Assembly: GCF_900116435.1 (NCBI RefSeq)
Contig: NZ_FPAZ01000002.1
Location: 234,181-298,180, forward strand
Length of the DNA stretch: 64,000 nt
Source: Pseudoalteromonas lipolytica
Lineage (GTDB): Bacteria; Pseudomonadota; Gammaproteobacteria; Enterobacterales; Alteromonadaceae
Reading direction: 5' to 3'
Shown here: positions 17,733 through 26,629 of the stretch, piece after piece
How the letters are laid out: every line of letters begins with the position of its first letter
Position numbering within the stretch: position 1 is the first letter of the stretch
Notes under the pieces: generated by a model
The model's input: the letters and a program-made list of their open reading frames with translations, nothing else
The model's database searches: none
Told to the model about the DNA's origin: nothing
Program-made: the position numbers and the translations under genes

Positions 17733-18314
17733 ATGAAACTAACACAGTTAGGGTTGTTAATTGCAACAGCCGCTATATTGAGTGGCTGTGCAAAAATAGA
17801 TGCACGAGTGTCAGCTGGTGGAACGCTTAATTCAAAAGGCGGAGCGGGCAAAGCTGTCTTTACTGCGCATGCTGCGCGATGCGATGGTGATGTATCTGGA
17901 CAGGTTAATTATAAGGATTTAACAGCAATTGATTGGCAGCAAATGGGCGGTGTAGCGTTTAATGCAAACGTGTATGGTGCTGGATTATGCAGCGAAGAGC
18001 CCGTTGATCCTGAGGGCGCAGAGTCGGGTGATGAGCGTTTGTACTGTAAGCAAGATATTTGCACTGAGGGAATGTATCAGGTGGAGTTTAATTATAGCTC
18101 AACCAACCCAACAGCGCCGGGAGAGGGCGTTGGCTTTGCCTGTATGATGGATATTTCAGAAGGCGTTAAAACAGGGATTGGTGCAAACGGGCTCTTAAAT
18201 GTGATGTTGCTTGAGTCTGGGCCATATCAAGGTTACAGCAATGCAGGAACAATCAGTGGTAACGTTCAGTTGCATGATTGCCCAGCGAGCAAAAACGATA
18301 ATACTGCACAATAA
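17733..18314 (+). CDS. putative lipoprotein preceding the subtilase
   Basis: 193 residues from ATG 17733, chosen because AAGGAAAAAA lies just upstream and a canonical lipoprotein signal follows (ILSGC, Cys19); longer upstream reading lacks these. The mature part is rich in Gly and contains several cysteines (AARCDG, GLCSEE, YCKQDICTEG, FACMMD, HDCPAS), suggesting disulfides. No known family recognised. It ends 14 bases before the subtilase start, with AAGGAG between, so they share a transcript and perhaps a process. Confidence 0.8.
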   Translation: MKLTQLGLLIATAAILSGCAKIDARVSAGGTLNSKGGAGKAVFTAHAARCDGDVSGQVNYKDLTAIDWQQMGGVAFNANVYGAGLCSEEPVDPEGAESGDERLYCKQDICTEGMYQVEFNYSSTNPTAPGEGVGFACMMDISEGVKTGIGANGLLNVMLLESGPYQGYSNAGTISGNVQLHDCPASKNDNTAQ

Positions 18315-18328
18315 CAAGGAGCCCAACG

Positions 18329-19873
18329 ATGATTAATAAAAAAACAGTACTTGCTGCAAGTGTGGCTCTCGCATGTAGTTTCCCCAGTTTTGCAGAACAG
18401 ACGTTTCGCATAGTGGTTGAAGCGAACAATAATAAAGCGTCAATTGTGAAATCGGCACTTCAGGCTAAAAATGTCAAAATAGAAAAAGAAATTAAGTCAC
18501 TCGAGAGTTTTGCAGTCACTATTAATAAGGCGCAATTGGCAGAGATAGCGGGTTTATCCAATATTAAAGCGTTTTACCCCGATGTACCTCGTAAACTGAT
18601 GTCAGAAGAGCCGATGCAGTTCTTACCTTATGGCTATACGATGGTTCAGGCAGATAAAGTGCAGTATCAAGGCGGTCAAAAAGTGTGTGTCATTGATAGT
18701 GGTTATGCATTAAGTCACCCTGATTTACCGAGTGCGGGCGTGACCGGTTCAGCGGATGGTGGCGCGGGTGTTTGGTATGAAGACCCATTTGGTCATGGCA
18801 CGCATGTTGCGGGCACGATTGCTGCAATTGATGACAACAAAGGCAGTGCAGGTATTGTGGGTGACCACTCTCTGGATATGCACATTGTGCGTGTATTTGC
18901 AGGCAACGGTAGTTGGGCTTATGCCTCTGATTTAGCTGGGGCCATTGATGAGTGTCAGCAAGCGGGTTCAACAGTGATCTCCATGAGCTTAGGGGGCAAA
19001 TATTCAAGTCCGATTGAAGAAAGAGCAATTAATAAAGTGGCGCGTAATAATATTTTAATGATTGCAGCTGCAGGTAACTCAGGCGATGCATCACACAGTT
19101 ATCCTGCGTCTTACGATAGTGTGGTTTCAGTTGCCGCCGTGGATAGTGTTAAGCAACATGCAAGCTTTTCGCAGCGCAGTTCACAGGTTGAGTTATCAGC
19201 GCCAGGGGTTGGGGTGTTCTCAACAATTCCTGTTGGTAAAGGACGTTTTTCAAAATTTAGTGTAATGCAGGATGATGTGAACTTTCAGCACTATGCATTG
19301 GATGGATCACGTTTTGGCTCGGTCACAGGTGAGCTTGTCGATTGTGGACGCGGCACCGAAAGCTGTGGTGATGTAACAGGCAAAATTTGTTTAGTTGAGC
19401 GTGGTGATAGCCCGTTTTATAGCAAGGTTGAGCAATGCGAAGCCGATGGCGGGGTGGGGGTTATTATTCGTAATAACATCGAAGGCCAGCTTGTGGGTAA
19501 TATTAATCCAACGACACTGGTTGTGGGCGCGGTAATGATGAATGAGGGGCTTCATTTAATGGAGCAACTAGGGCAAGAAACCACAATAAGTGTTGCCGAG
19601 TTTACAGATCATGACTTTAAGTCAGGCACTTCAATGGCCACACCTCATGTATCTGGCGTGGCAGCTGTGGTGTGGAGTAATTTCCCTGAATGTACTGCAA
19701 ATGGTATTCGCTTAGCGCTTCGTGCGTCGGCGGATGATCAGGGCGAGGCTGGGTATGATCATGCTTATGGCTGGGGGGTTGTTCAAGCAAAAGCCGCCGT
19801 TGATTATATTTCTGAGCATGGCTGTAGTGCGCCAAAAGGCGTGTTACGCGGGGGCGATGGCTCGGCTCATTAA
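18329..19873 (+). CDS. secreted subtilisin-like serine protease (S8) with PA domain
   Basis: 514 residues: signal peptide to about residue 22 (FPSFA-EQ), I9-like inhibitor prodomain about 23-90, then the S8 catalytic domain. The triad is intact: Asp123 in VCVIDSGYA, His156 in GHGTHVAGTIA, Ser435 in SGTSMATPHVSG, plus the oxyanion Asn in AAAGNSGDA. A protease-associated domain is inserted at about 310-420 (ELVDCGRGTESCGDVTGKIC, GGVGVIIRNN). Such enzymes are common exported proteases of marine Alteromonadales. Preceded by AAGGAG and linked to the lipoprotein gene upstream. Confidence 0.95.
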   Translation: MINKKTVLAASVALACSFPSFAEQTFRIVVEANNNKASIVKSALQAKNVKIEKEIKSLESFAVTINKAQLAEIAGLSNIKAFYPDVPRKLMSEEPMQFLPYGYTMVQADKVQYQGGQKVCVIDSGYALSHPDLPSAGVTGSADGGAGVWYEDPFGHGTHVAGTIAAIDDNKGSAGIVGDHSLDMHIVRVFAGNGSWAYASDLAGAIDECQQAGSTVISMSLGGKYSSPIEERAINKVARNNILMIAAAGNSGDASHSYPASYDSVVSVAAVDSVKQHASFSQRSSQVELSAPGVGVFSTIPVGKGRFSKFSVMQDDVNFQHYALDGSRFGSVTGELVDCGRGTESCGDVTGKICLVERGDSPFYSKVEQCEADGGVGVIIRNNIEGQLVGNINPTTLVVGAVMMNEGLHLMEQLGQETTISVAEFTDHDFKSGTSMATPHVSGVAAVVWSNFPECTANGIRLALRASADDQGEAGYDHAYGWGVVQAKAAVDYISEHGCSAPKGVLRGGDGSAH

Positions 19874-19907
19874 TTCACGAGTTATAAGATACATTGTTAT
19901 TGATACC

Positions 19908-19932
19908 AAAGCGCCAAAAGGCGCTTTTTTTC
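19908..19932 (+). terminator. terminator after the subtilase gene
   Basis: Stem AAGCGCC/GGCGCTT around AAAA (19909-19926), followed by seven T. Confidence 0.9.
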
Positions 19933-20061
19933 GTTGTGATTCGCAAGCAGCAATGTTTGGCGTTAATTAGCGGCTTAGTTACCTGCAATTATGATCTAGA
20001 TCAATAAAATATAGTCACAGATTATTATACTCCCGCGCTCGTTAATCATATTAATTCATGC

Positions 20062-20080
20062 AACCGACTTGTACTCGGTT
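20062..20080 (+). promoter_or_regulatory. small hairpin in the trhP leader
   Basis: AACCGA and TCGGTT form a 6-bp stem about 20 bases before the ATG at 20098. It could affect translation or simply be a leader structure; no riboswitch class recognised. Confidence 0.3.
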
Positions 20081-20097
20081 CGATGTGTGGAGCATTC

Positions 20098-21483
20098 ATG
20101 TCGTCACCTATTTTGACCCCTCGCCCTTTTACGCCTGAGTTGTTATCACCCGCAGGTAGTTTAAAAAATATGCGTTATGCTTTTGCTTATGGCGCAGATG
20201 CCGTTTATGCAGGTCAGCCTCGTTATAGCCTTCGTGTTCGTAACAACGAGTTTGATTTAGATAACTTGCAAATCGGTATTAATGAGGCACATGCACAAAA
20301 TAAAAAGTTGTACGTTGTGTCGAACATTGCTCCCCACAATGCCAAAGTAAAGTCGTATTTACGCGATATTGAACCTGTGATCGCAATGCAGCCAGATGCG
20401 CTGATTATGTCAGATCCGGGCTTAATTATGCTGGTCCGTGAAAAATGGCCAGACATGCCAATTCACTTATCTGTACAAGCTAACGCAGTTAACTATGCCA
20501 CGGTAAATTTCTGGGCAAAACAAGGCATTGAACGTGTTATTTTGTCGCGTGAATTATCACTTGAAGAAATTGCAGAAATACGCGAATTATGCCCAAGCAC
20601 AGAGCTTGAAGTCTTTGTTCATGGGGCATTATGTATGGCGTACTCTGGACGCTGTTTGTTATCGGGTTATATTAATAAGCGCGATCCTAACCAAGGCACG
20701 TGTACGAATGCATGCCGTTGGAATTACGATGTAAAACCGGGCACCGAAAACGAAACGGGCGAAATGGTTCATAAAATTGATCCTAAATCAGTGATCCCCA
20801 CACTCGGTGAAGGCGCGCCAAGTAATGAAGTCTATATGCTGGAAGAGCAAGGTCGCCCTGGTGAATACATGCCTGCATTTGAAGACGAGCATGGCACTTA
20901 CATCATGAATTCAAAAGACTTACGCGCCGTACAATATGTTGATCAGCTTACAAAAATGGGCGTACATAGCCTAAAAATTGAAGGGCGCACAAAGTCTTTC
21001 TATTATGTGGCGCGTACCGCACAAGTTTACCGTAAAGCAATTGATGATGCGGTGGCTGGGCGTCCTTTTGATGCAAACTTATTTAAAACGCTTGAGAACT
21101 TAGCACACCGAGGTTACACCGAAGGCTTTTTAAAGCGCCATGCACACCAAGACTATCAAAACTATGAGTACGGTCATTCGGTATCAGATAAACAACAGTT
21201 TGTTGGTGAAGTGCTGGGGCGTACTAGCAATGGGTTGGTTGAAATTGATGTTAAAAATAAATTTTGTACGGGTCACTCGCTTGAGTTAATGACTCCTAAA
21301 GGCAATATTAACTTTAACCTTGAGTTTATGGAAAACAAAAAGGGCGAGTCAATCAGCGATGCAAAAGGCTCAGGCCATATTGTAAAAATCCCTCTACCGG
21401 AAGATATTGATTTAGACCACGCAATTTTGATGCGTAACCTCGATGCTAATCAAGATACACGGAATCCTTTTAATAAAGGTTAG
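20098..21483 (+). CDS. trhP: tRNA hydroxylation protein TrhP (YegQ, U32 family)
   Basis: 461 residues from ATG 20098, preferred over 20083 because GTGGAG precedes it at correct spacing. U32 peptidase-like protein; in E. coli YegQ/TrhP acts in prephenate-dependent 5-hydroxyuridine formation at tRNA position 34. Visible: PELLSPAGSLKNMRYAFAYG, ADAVYAGQPRYSLR, the U32 signature VFVHGALCMAYSGRCLLSGY, followed by QGTCTNACRWNY with cysteines for an iron-sulfur cluster, and SLKIEGRTKSFYYVA. Single gene with its own terminator. Confidence 0.95.
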   Translation: MSSPILTPRPFTPELLSPAGSLKNMRYAFAYGADAVYAGQPRYSLRVRNNEFDLDNLQIGINEAHAQNKKLYVVSNIAPHNAKVKSYLRDIEPVIAMQPDALIMSDPGLIMLVREKWPDMPIHLSVQANAVNYATVNFWAKQGIERVILSRELSLEEIAEIRELCPSTELEVFVHGALCMAYSGRCLLSGYINKRDPNQGTCTNACRWNYDVKPGTENETGEMVHKIDPKSVIPTLGEGAPSNEVYMLEEQGRPGEYMPAFEDEHGTYIMNSKDLRAVQYVDQLTKMGVHSLKIEGRTKSFYYVARTAQVYRKAIDDAVAGRPFDANLFKTLENLAHRGYTEGFLKRHAHQDYQNYEYGHSVSDKQQFVGEVLGRTSNGLVEIDVKNKFCTGHSLELMTPKGNINFNLEFMENKKGESISDAKGSGHIVKIPLPEDIDLDHAILMRNLDANQDTRNPFNKG

Positions 21484-21493
21484 TTTTCATTCT

Positions 21494-21536
21494 GTTGCGC
21501 TAAGCAATAGTTAGCGCAACACCGACAGATTTTTTC
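21494..21536 (+). terminator. terminator after trhP
   Basis: Perfect 10-bp stem GTTGCGCTAA (21494-21503) with TTAGCGCAAC (21511-21520); a T run starts about 10 bases after the stem. Confidence 0.7.
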
Positions 21537-21609
21537 ATTATTTATCTACACTTAACTGTTATTTTTACTATCCTTTTTAGTAATACTTATAAAAATAGTT
21601 AAAAGCTTA

Positions 21610-24600
21610 GTGAAACAGTTTGTACATACTTCTCATCATAAAGAACTTGTAAATACCTTACCTTACATTGGTGTCGGTGTGTTGCTATTAGCCATCGTAC
21701 TACTGCTAGAAAAGGTCGGTTTAATTGCTACTGAACCTTTTTATGTAGGCATGCATACCAGTGTTGAGCTTTTCTCAGTTGTTATTTCATTCTTAATTTT
21801 TGCTATTGGATGGAATACATGGCACTTCACCCGGAATAGCAAGTTATTGTTGCTATCTTGTCTTATGCTGTGTGTTGCTATTTTTGATGCGTTGCACTTT
21901 TTGAGTTTTTCAAGTGTCAGTGATCACGAGAAAAACATGGAGCAAGTGTTTGCTTTTTGGCTGTTTGCCCGGTTTTTTAATGCCGCTGCATTTTTAGTGA
22001 TTGCAACCGCTATTTGGCTGAATTATAAGCTGTTTAATGCGCGTGTTGTGCTGAGTACTTTACTTAGTGTGACCGCGTGTATTGTGGCTGTTGTATTTTA
22101 TTTTCCCGATTGGTTGCCCACGTTGTACATTGAAGGAGGTGGCAGCAGTCAACAAAAGTGGCTGATAGAAATAACACTGATTACGCTCTACAGCCTTGCT
22201 GCGTGTATGTTTGCATCGCAATTAAGAAAACCAAGAAACACTCTAAATATCGCCGGGAAAACACTTGTTTGTTTGTTGGCGATATTAAGTGAGGCGTGTT
22301 TTACGCTCTATAATGATGCCTCGCATGTAACCGATACACTTAACTTCTTTGGTCATATTTATAAAGGTTTGACCTACTTTTTATTATATAAAATCGTGTT
22401 TGTTGAAACCGTCATCAAACCTTACGCTGATCTTGAAAATTCAACAGAGCAGTTATCTGCAACGCTCACCGCTTTACCCGATTCTGTTTTTGAGCTTGAG
22501 CGAGATGGCACGTTTAAAACTATTTACAGTGACAATTCGCCGAGTCGTGTCTTTTCGAACAATGTGTTAGGTCACAATATTTGTCAGCTTTTTGCTCCTC
22601 AATATGCACCGCAGTTTATACACTCACTGCAACAAAATCATTTATTTGGATTATTTACTATCGATGCATTACCTCTCTTAATTAATGGACGTACGCATCA
22701 TTTTGAATTCTCTGTGACGTTGTTTACTTATGAAAATGAGCATGAAACTTATTTAGTTGTCGCGCGTGACGTAACAGAAAAAATAGGGCAAATGGCAGCA
22801 CTGCTTCAACAAAGTAAGTTTAATAAGGGATTGCTTACATTGACCGAAATTTCGTTTCAGGAAGATCAAGAAACCTTGCTTAATTATGCCGTTGAGCAAG
22901 CCCGTGAAATTGCAAATTGTGATGGTGCATCGCTCTATATTTGTAATGAACATAAGCAGCTCGCTTACCGTGCGGTGCATGGCTCAAAACTGGATGTATG
23001 TACCAGTAAGTTGCAAGAAAAAGTCGCTGTTGGAGAAGCAGTCATTGTTAATCGCAAGCAAGCAAAAGAGTTTGGCTTGCCAAGTAATGCCAGCTCTTTG
23101 CTGGTGGTGCCGGTTGTGCGTCATGGCAAATGTCAGTTAGCGATTATTTTGCAACACACAGAAAAAACATTTTCAGTGCATGATAAAAACATGCTCACCG
23201 TGTGGGCTGAATCAGTGTGGCAGTGGTTTAATAAAATCACGTTGAATAAACGCATGCATATTTTATCTCAAGCTGTAGAGCAAAATCCGCACCCTATTAT
23301 GTTTACGAATACGGATGCCAAAATTGAATATATGAATCGGGCGTACTTAGACATGTGTCAGTATGGTTACGATGAACTTATAGGCCAAAGTCCGAACATG
23401 ATCAGCGCAGGTCAAACGGATTTAGGTGTTTATCAGGGGATGTGGCAACAGCTAAATAATAAACAGGCGTGGGTTGGTTCATTGGTTAATAAAACTAAAC
23501 ACGGAGATGCTATTGTAGAGCAAACAACCATATACCCCATTTTTGATAAACAAGGAGCAATCAGTAATTACATTTCTTTTCAACATGATATGACTAAGCA
23601 AGTCGAAAGTGAAAGCTTAATACATCAGCTTTCTTACTTTGATCAGCAAACAGGGCTTGCCAATCAAGTGAAGTTACAAATGGAATTTGAGCAGGTCATA
23701 AAAGCGCATGTCGGTATTAAATCAGCCTTTATCTTAATTGGCTTAGACAACTTTAAAATTCTTAATAAGGCTCTGGGAATAGGGAATTGCAACTTAATAC
23801 TGCAGAACTTGAGTGCAAGAATGAGTAATTTTATGGGGGAGCAAGTCATGGTTGCGCGTTTACAAGGTGACCGCTTTGCATTTATTACCCCCTATACGTC
23901 GACAGAAGAGATTGATAAGTGTGCTCATAACTTACTCAAAGTGATCAGAGAACCCTTATCAATTAACGACGAGTTAATTGTTGTAACGGCCTCGATAGGG
24001 GTTGCCCTGTGCCCGCTGGATGCCAGTGACTTTGAATCTTTATTGCAGATGGCTGAGTCGGCTATGTTTGAGGTGAAGAAACTAGGCCGTAATAATGTCT
24101 TGTTTTATGCTGAAGAAATGAATAAAGCAGGTGTGAGGCATGCTCAGATCATTAATGCTATCAATTACGCACTAAAAAATAACGAATTTTCACTCGTATT
24201 TCATCCTCAAATAGAACTAGCAACAAACAAAATGGTAGCCGCTGAGGTTTTATTGCGCTGGCATTCAGCTTCGTTAGGCTGTGTTTCACCCGCTGAGTTT
24301 ATTCCGATTGCAGAACGTTGTGGCCGAATTAGTGACATTGATGATTGGGTTTTTGAAAATACCGTAAAAACGATTCGTCAATGGCGCGATAATGGGATGC
24401 CAGCGCTCACTTTTGCCATCAATTTATCGGCTACCAAATTTGTTAAAAAGAACTTGCTACGTAGTTTGACCACGGTACTGCAAAAATATTCCATTGAGCC
24501 GAGCTGTATTGAACTTGAGCTGACTGAGACGATTGCGATTGGTAATCCACAGTTTGCATTAAACACGATAACTAAACTGCGTGAAGCTGGATTTAAAATG

Positions 24601-24918
24601 TCGATTGATGATTTTGGGACGGGTTACTCATCAATGGGTTACCTTAAGGAATTTGCACTAGATAAGTTAAAAATTGATAAGTCATTTATTGATAATTTAG
24701 AACATCCAACTAAAGCAGATATTGCTATTGTAAAAGCCATGATTGATCTGGCGAAAGCACTTGATATGGAGTCGATAGCAGAAGGCGTTGAGTCAGAAAA
24801 ACAATTACAAACCCTAAAAGAGTTAGGCTGCATTCAGATCCAAGGTTATTACCACAGTAAACCAATGCCAATTGATGCGTTTTATACATACGCTACTCAT
24901 GAACGCGATAAGAATTGA
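21610..24918 (+). CDS. MASE3-like membrane sensor with PAS, GAF, degenerate GGDEF and EAL domains
   Basis: 1102 residues from a GTG start. The N-terminal about 270 residues contain multiple membrane helices resembling MASE3 (VGMHTSVELFSVVISFLIFA, AIFDALHFLSF). Then come a PAS-like region (about 280-390), a GAF-like region (about 410-545), a second PAS (about 550-670, FTNTDAKIEYMNRAYLDMCQ), GGDEF (about 675-840) and EAL (about 850-1095). The GGDEF signature is LQGDRFAF near residue 750, so cyclase activity is probably lost. The EAL part keeps EVLLRW, DDFGTGYSSMGYL, KIDKSFID and AEGVES, so it probably hydrolyses c-di-GMP. First of three c-di-GMP genes here. Confidence 0.9.
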   Translation: MKQFVHTSHHKELVNTLPYIGVGVLLLAIVLLLEKVGLIATEPFYVGMHTSVELFSVVISFLIFAIGWNTWHFTRNSKLLLLSCLMLCVAIFDALHFLSFSSVSDHEKNMEQVFAFWLFARFFNAAAFLVIATAIWLNYKLFNARVVLSTLLSVTACIVAVVFYFPDWLPTLYIEGGGSSQQKWLIEITLITLYSLAACMFASQLRKPRNTLNIAGKTLVCLLAILSEACFTLYNDASHVTDTLNFFGHIYKGLTYFLLYKIVFVETVIKPYADLENSTEQLSATLTALPDSVFELERDGTFKTIYSDNSPSRVFSNNVLGHNICQLFAPQYAPQFIHSLQQNHLFGLFTIDALPLLINGRTHHFEFSVTLFTYENEHETYLVVARDVTEKIGQMAALLQQSKFNKGLLTLTEISFQEDQETLLNYAVEQAREIANCDGASLYICNEHKQLAYRAVHGSKLDVCTSKLQEKVAVGEAVIVNRKQAKEFGLPSNASSLLVVPVVRHGKCQLAIILQHTEKTFSVHDKNMLTVWAESVWQWFNKITLNKRMHILSQAVEQNPHPIMFTNTDAKIEYMNRAYLDMCQYGYDELIGQSPNMISAGQTDLGVYQGMWQQLNNKQAWVGSLVNKTKHGDAIVEQTTIYPIFDKQGAISNYISFQHDMTKQVESESLIHQLSYFDQQTGLANQVKLQMEFEQVIKAHVGIKSAFILIGLDNFKILNKALGIGNCNLILQNLSARMSNFMGEQVMVARLQGDRFAFITPYTSTEEIDKCAHNLLKVIREPLSINDELIVVTASIGVALCPLDASDFESLLQMAESAMFEVKKLGRNNVLFYAEEMNKAGVRHAQIINAINYALKNNEFSLVFHPQIELATNKMVAAEVLLRWHSASLGCVSPAEFIPIAERCGRISDIDDWVFENTVKTIRQWRDNGMPALTFAINLSATKFVKKNLLRSLTTVLQKYSIEPSCIELELTETIAIGNPQFALNTITKLREAGFKMSIDDFGTGYSSMGYLKEFALDKLKIDKSFIDNLEHPTKADIAIVKAMIDLAKALDMESIAEGVESEKQLQTLKELGCIQIQGYYHSKPMPIDAFYTYATHERDKN

Positions 24919-24938
24919 CGATTATTTATTAAGAAACT

Positions 24939-25004
24939 AATTACCTTTATTAGGTATTATTTTGGGTTGTTTAATTTAATATTTAATTACCTTTATTAGG
25001 TATT
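24939..25004. repeat. two 20-bp direct repeats, each a small palindrome
   Basis: AATTACCTTTATTAGGTATT occurs at 24939-24958 and again at 24985-25004 (period 46). Each copy contains TACCT-N5-AGGTA, a dyad. They lie between the GGDEF-EAL gene and the HD-GYP gene, a position suited to a pair of operators for the latter or to transcript-end structures. Confidence 0.8.
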
Positions 25005-25216
25005 TCATCAAATTATTTACTGTATAGTATTGTATTATAAAAAGTGTTTTTTTAAATTAAATTGCAATTATCTTTTTTTGATTCATAGTCTTAGCTTGTT
25101 TCTGATTTATATTGATGTAATTTAACTTTTTAAGTAAAATAGAACGACTAAAGGATTAATTGTCAATGGGAAGACGATGAGTAACTAATGTTTTTTTTAT
25201 TACAAGGTTACTTAGA

Positions 25217-26209
25217 TTGAAAAAAATACAATCCAATCAATTAAAGAAAGGTATGTTAGTTAGGGTCAATGAACACTGGCTAAAAACTCCTTTTTTTACA
25301 AATAAAGTTAAAATTAAGTCTGAAAGCGATAAGCACAAACTCAAGCAATTTGAGGGATCGTTATATGTCTCTGAAGACAAATCGGTTGGTGCGCTGAATA
25401 AAGGGTTATCAATTCTTAAAGTGGCACTTGAAGACTGTGGCCAATCAGATGTATTAAACAACAAGGCGATAACTCAAGCCGTTACAAATATTGTTTTATT
25501 TGTGCTTAATGATGCCAGTCGTCTGGATTTAATATACGAAAAAATTAGCGAAGACTCCCAATCATTTCGAGAGTCTGTGCGGTTATTGGTGTTAATTACT
25601 TTATTCTCAAAAGAAATAAAATTAAGAAAAGACAAACTCATCCCTTTTGCAAAGTCAGCATTCTTAAAAGACATTGGCATGTCTTTAATCCCGCCTGATT
25701 ACAAGCAAAGTAAGCAGTTAAGCGCGAAAGCAATTGACAGTGTTCATGAGCACGTTGTGTTGGGCTGCCGCGAGTTGCAAAGCCGCGGCATTGAAGACAG
25801 TGTGATTAAGATTATCAAGTGCCACCATGAAAATTGTGATGGCTCTGGTTACCCTCATGGCCTAATAAAACCTGAAATCCCCCTTGAAGCACGCATAATT
25901 CGTATTATTGATACATACGTTGCTTTAACTTCACAGCGTCATTATCGCGAAAAATTCTCACGTGTAGAAGCGATTGAGAAAGTTTATCACGCCGCTCAAA
26001 TTGGTAAGTTTGATCATATATTAACGACTAAATTTATTAACTTTATTCGCCTTTATCCAAAAGGTGCAAAGGTTGAATTAAATGATAGGTCGCAGGCTAT
26101 TGTTAATAAAGATCTCGCGAATGGCACCGTTGAGTTAGCTGATAGCCACACAGTTGAAAAATCAATTGTTGACAAAGTTAATATAGCTAAATGTCAGTGG
26201 TTTATATAA
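25217..26209 (+). CDS. HD-GYP domain protein with incomplete metal site
   Basis: 330 residues from a TTG start, with AAGG about 10 bases upstream. The N-terminal about 100 residues resemble the DUF3391 region often found before HD-GYP domains (SNQLKKGMLVRVNEHWLKTPF). The HD-GYP domain covers about 145-290: HEHVVLG, HHENCDGSGYPHGL and IPLEARIIRIIDTY are present. The HD dyad, however, reads AFLKDIGM where HDIGK is expected, and the DALT element reads VALT. Loss of the first metal-ligand histidine suggests reduced or absent c-di-GMP phosphodiesterase activity; it may be a sensor or binding protein. Confidence 0.88.
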   Translation: MKKIQSNQLKKGMLVRVNEHWLKTPFFTNKVKIKSESDKHKLKQFEGSLYVSEDKSVGALNKGLSILKVALEDCGQSDVLNNKAITQAVTNIVLFVLNDASRLDLIYEKISEDSQSFRESVRLLVLITLFSKEIKLRKDKLIPFAKSAFLKDIGMSLIPPDYKQSKQLSAKAIDSVHEHVVLGCRELQSRGIEDSVIKIIKCHHENCDGSGYPHGLIKPEIPLEARIIRIIDTYVALTSQRHYREKFSRVEAIEKVYHAAQIGKFDHILTTKFINFIRLYPKGAKVELNDRSQAIVNKDLANGTVELADSHTVEKSIVDKVNIAKCQWFI

Positions 26210-26341
26210 CACGCCTCTATTTTTATTTTTAATCTAGCTAAATAAAACCCTTTATATTGAACTGGTATTTTTAAATGAGCCAGTAAATGTTGTGTATTTA
26301 ATTTTTAAATCCATTAAAAGACTGTAAATGGAACAGATATC

Positions 26342-26626
26342 ATGCGAAGTGATTTACCAATAAATAATTTAGAAAAAATACTCTCGACTTTAAATAGTTC
26401 ACTGTTTCTTTCACAAAAAGTAGGTGTTCATGAAGAACAGTTAATTGGTAAAGATTTTAATTTTTTATGCTGCTTTGAGTTTTCAAAAGCTGTGTTTTAT
26501 ACAATGAAAAAACAATTAAAAACCTTGAATTTAAAGGTTTTAAAAAGTCATGCTGTTGCTCAAAGTAAGCATGATGAAGACGCTTTAGCTACGCCTATGT
26601 TTGCTGTAATTTGGCAAGGAGAATAG
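26342..26626 (+). CDS. small protein of unknown function upstream of a GGDEF-EAL gene
   Basis: 94 residues, no signal peptide or membrane helix, no recognised motif. It ends 3 bases before the next ATG, and its last codons overlap the AAGGAG that serves that gene, so the two are likely an operon. Being real is supported by this tight spacing rather than by homology. It could be a regulator of, or a partner for, the membrane GGDEF-EAL protein. Confidence 0.6.
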   Translation: MRSDLPINNLEKILSTLNSSLFLSQKVGVHEEQLIGKDFNFLCCFEFSKAVFYTMKKQLKTLNLKVLKSHAVAQSKHDEDALATPMFAVIWQGE

Positions 26627-26629
26627 ACA

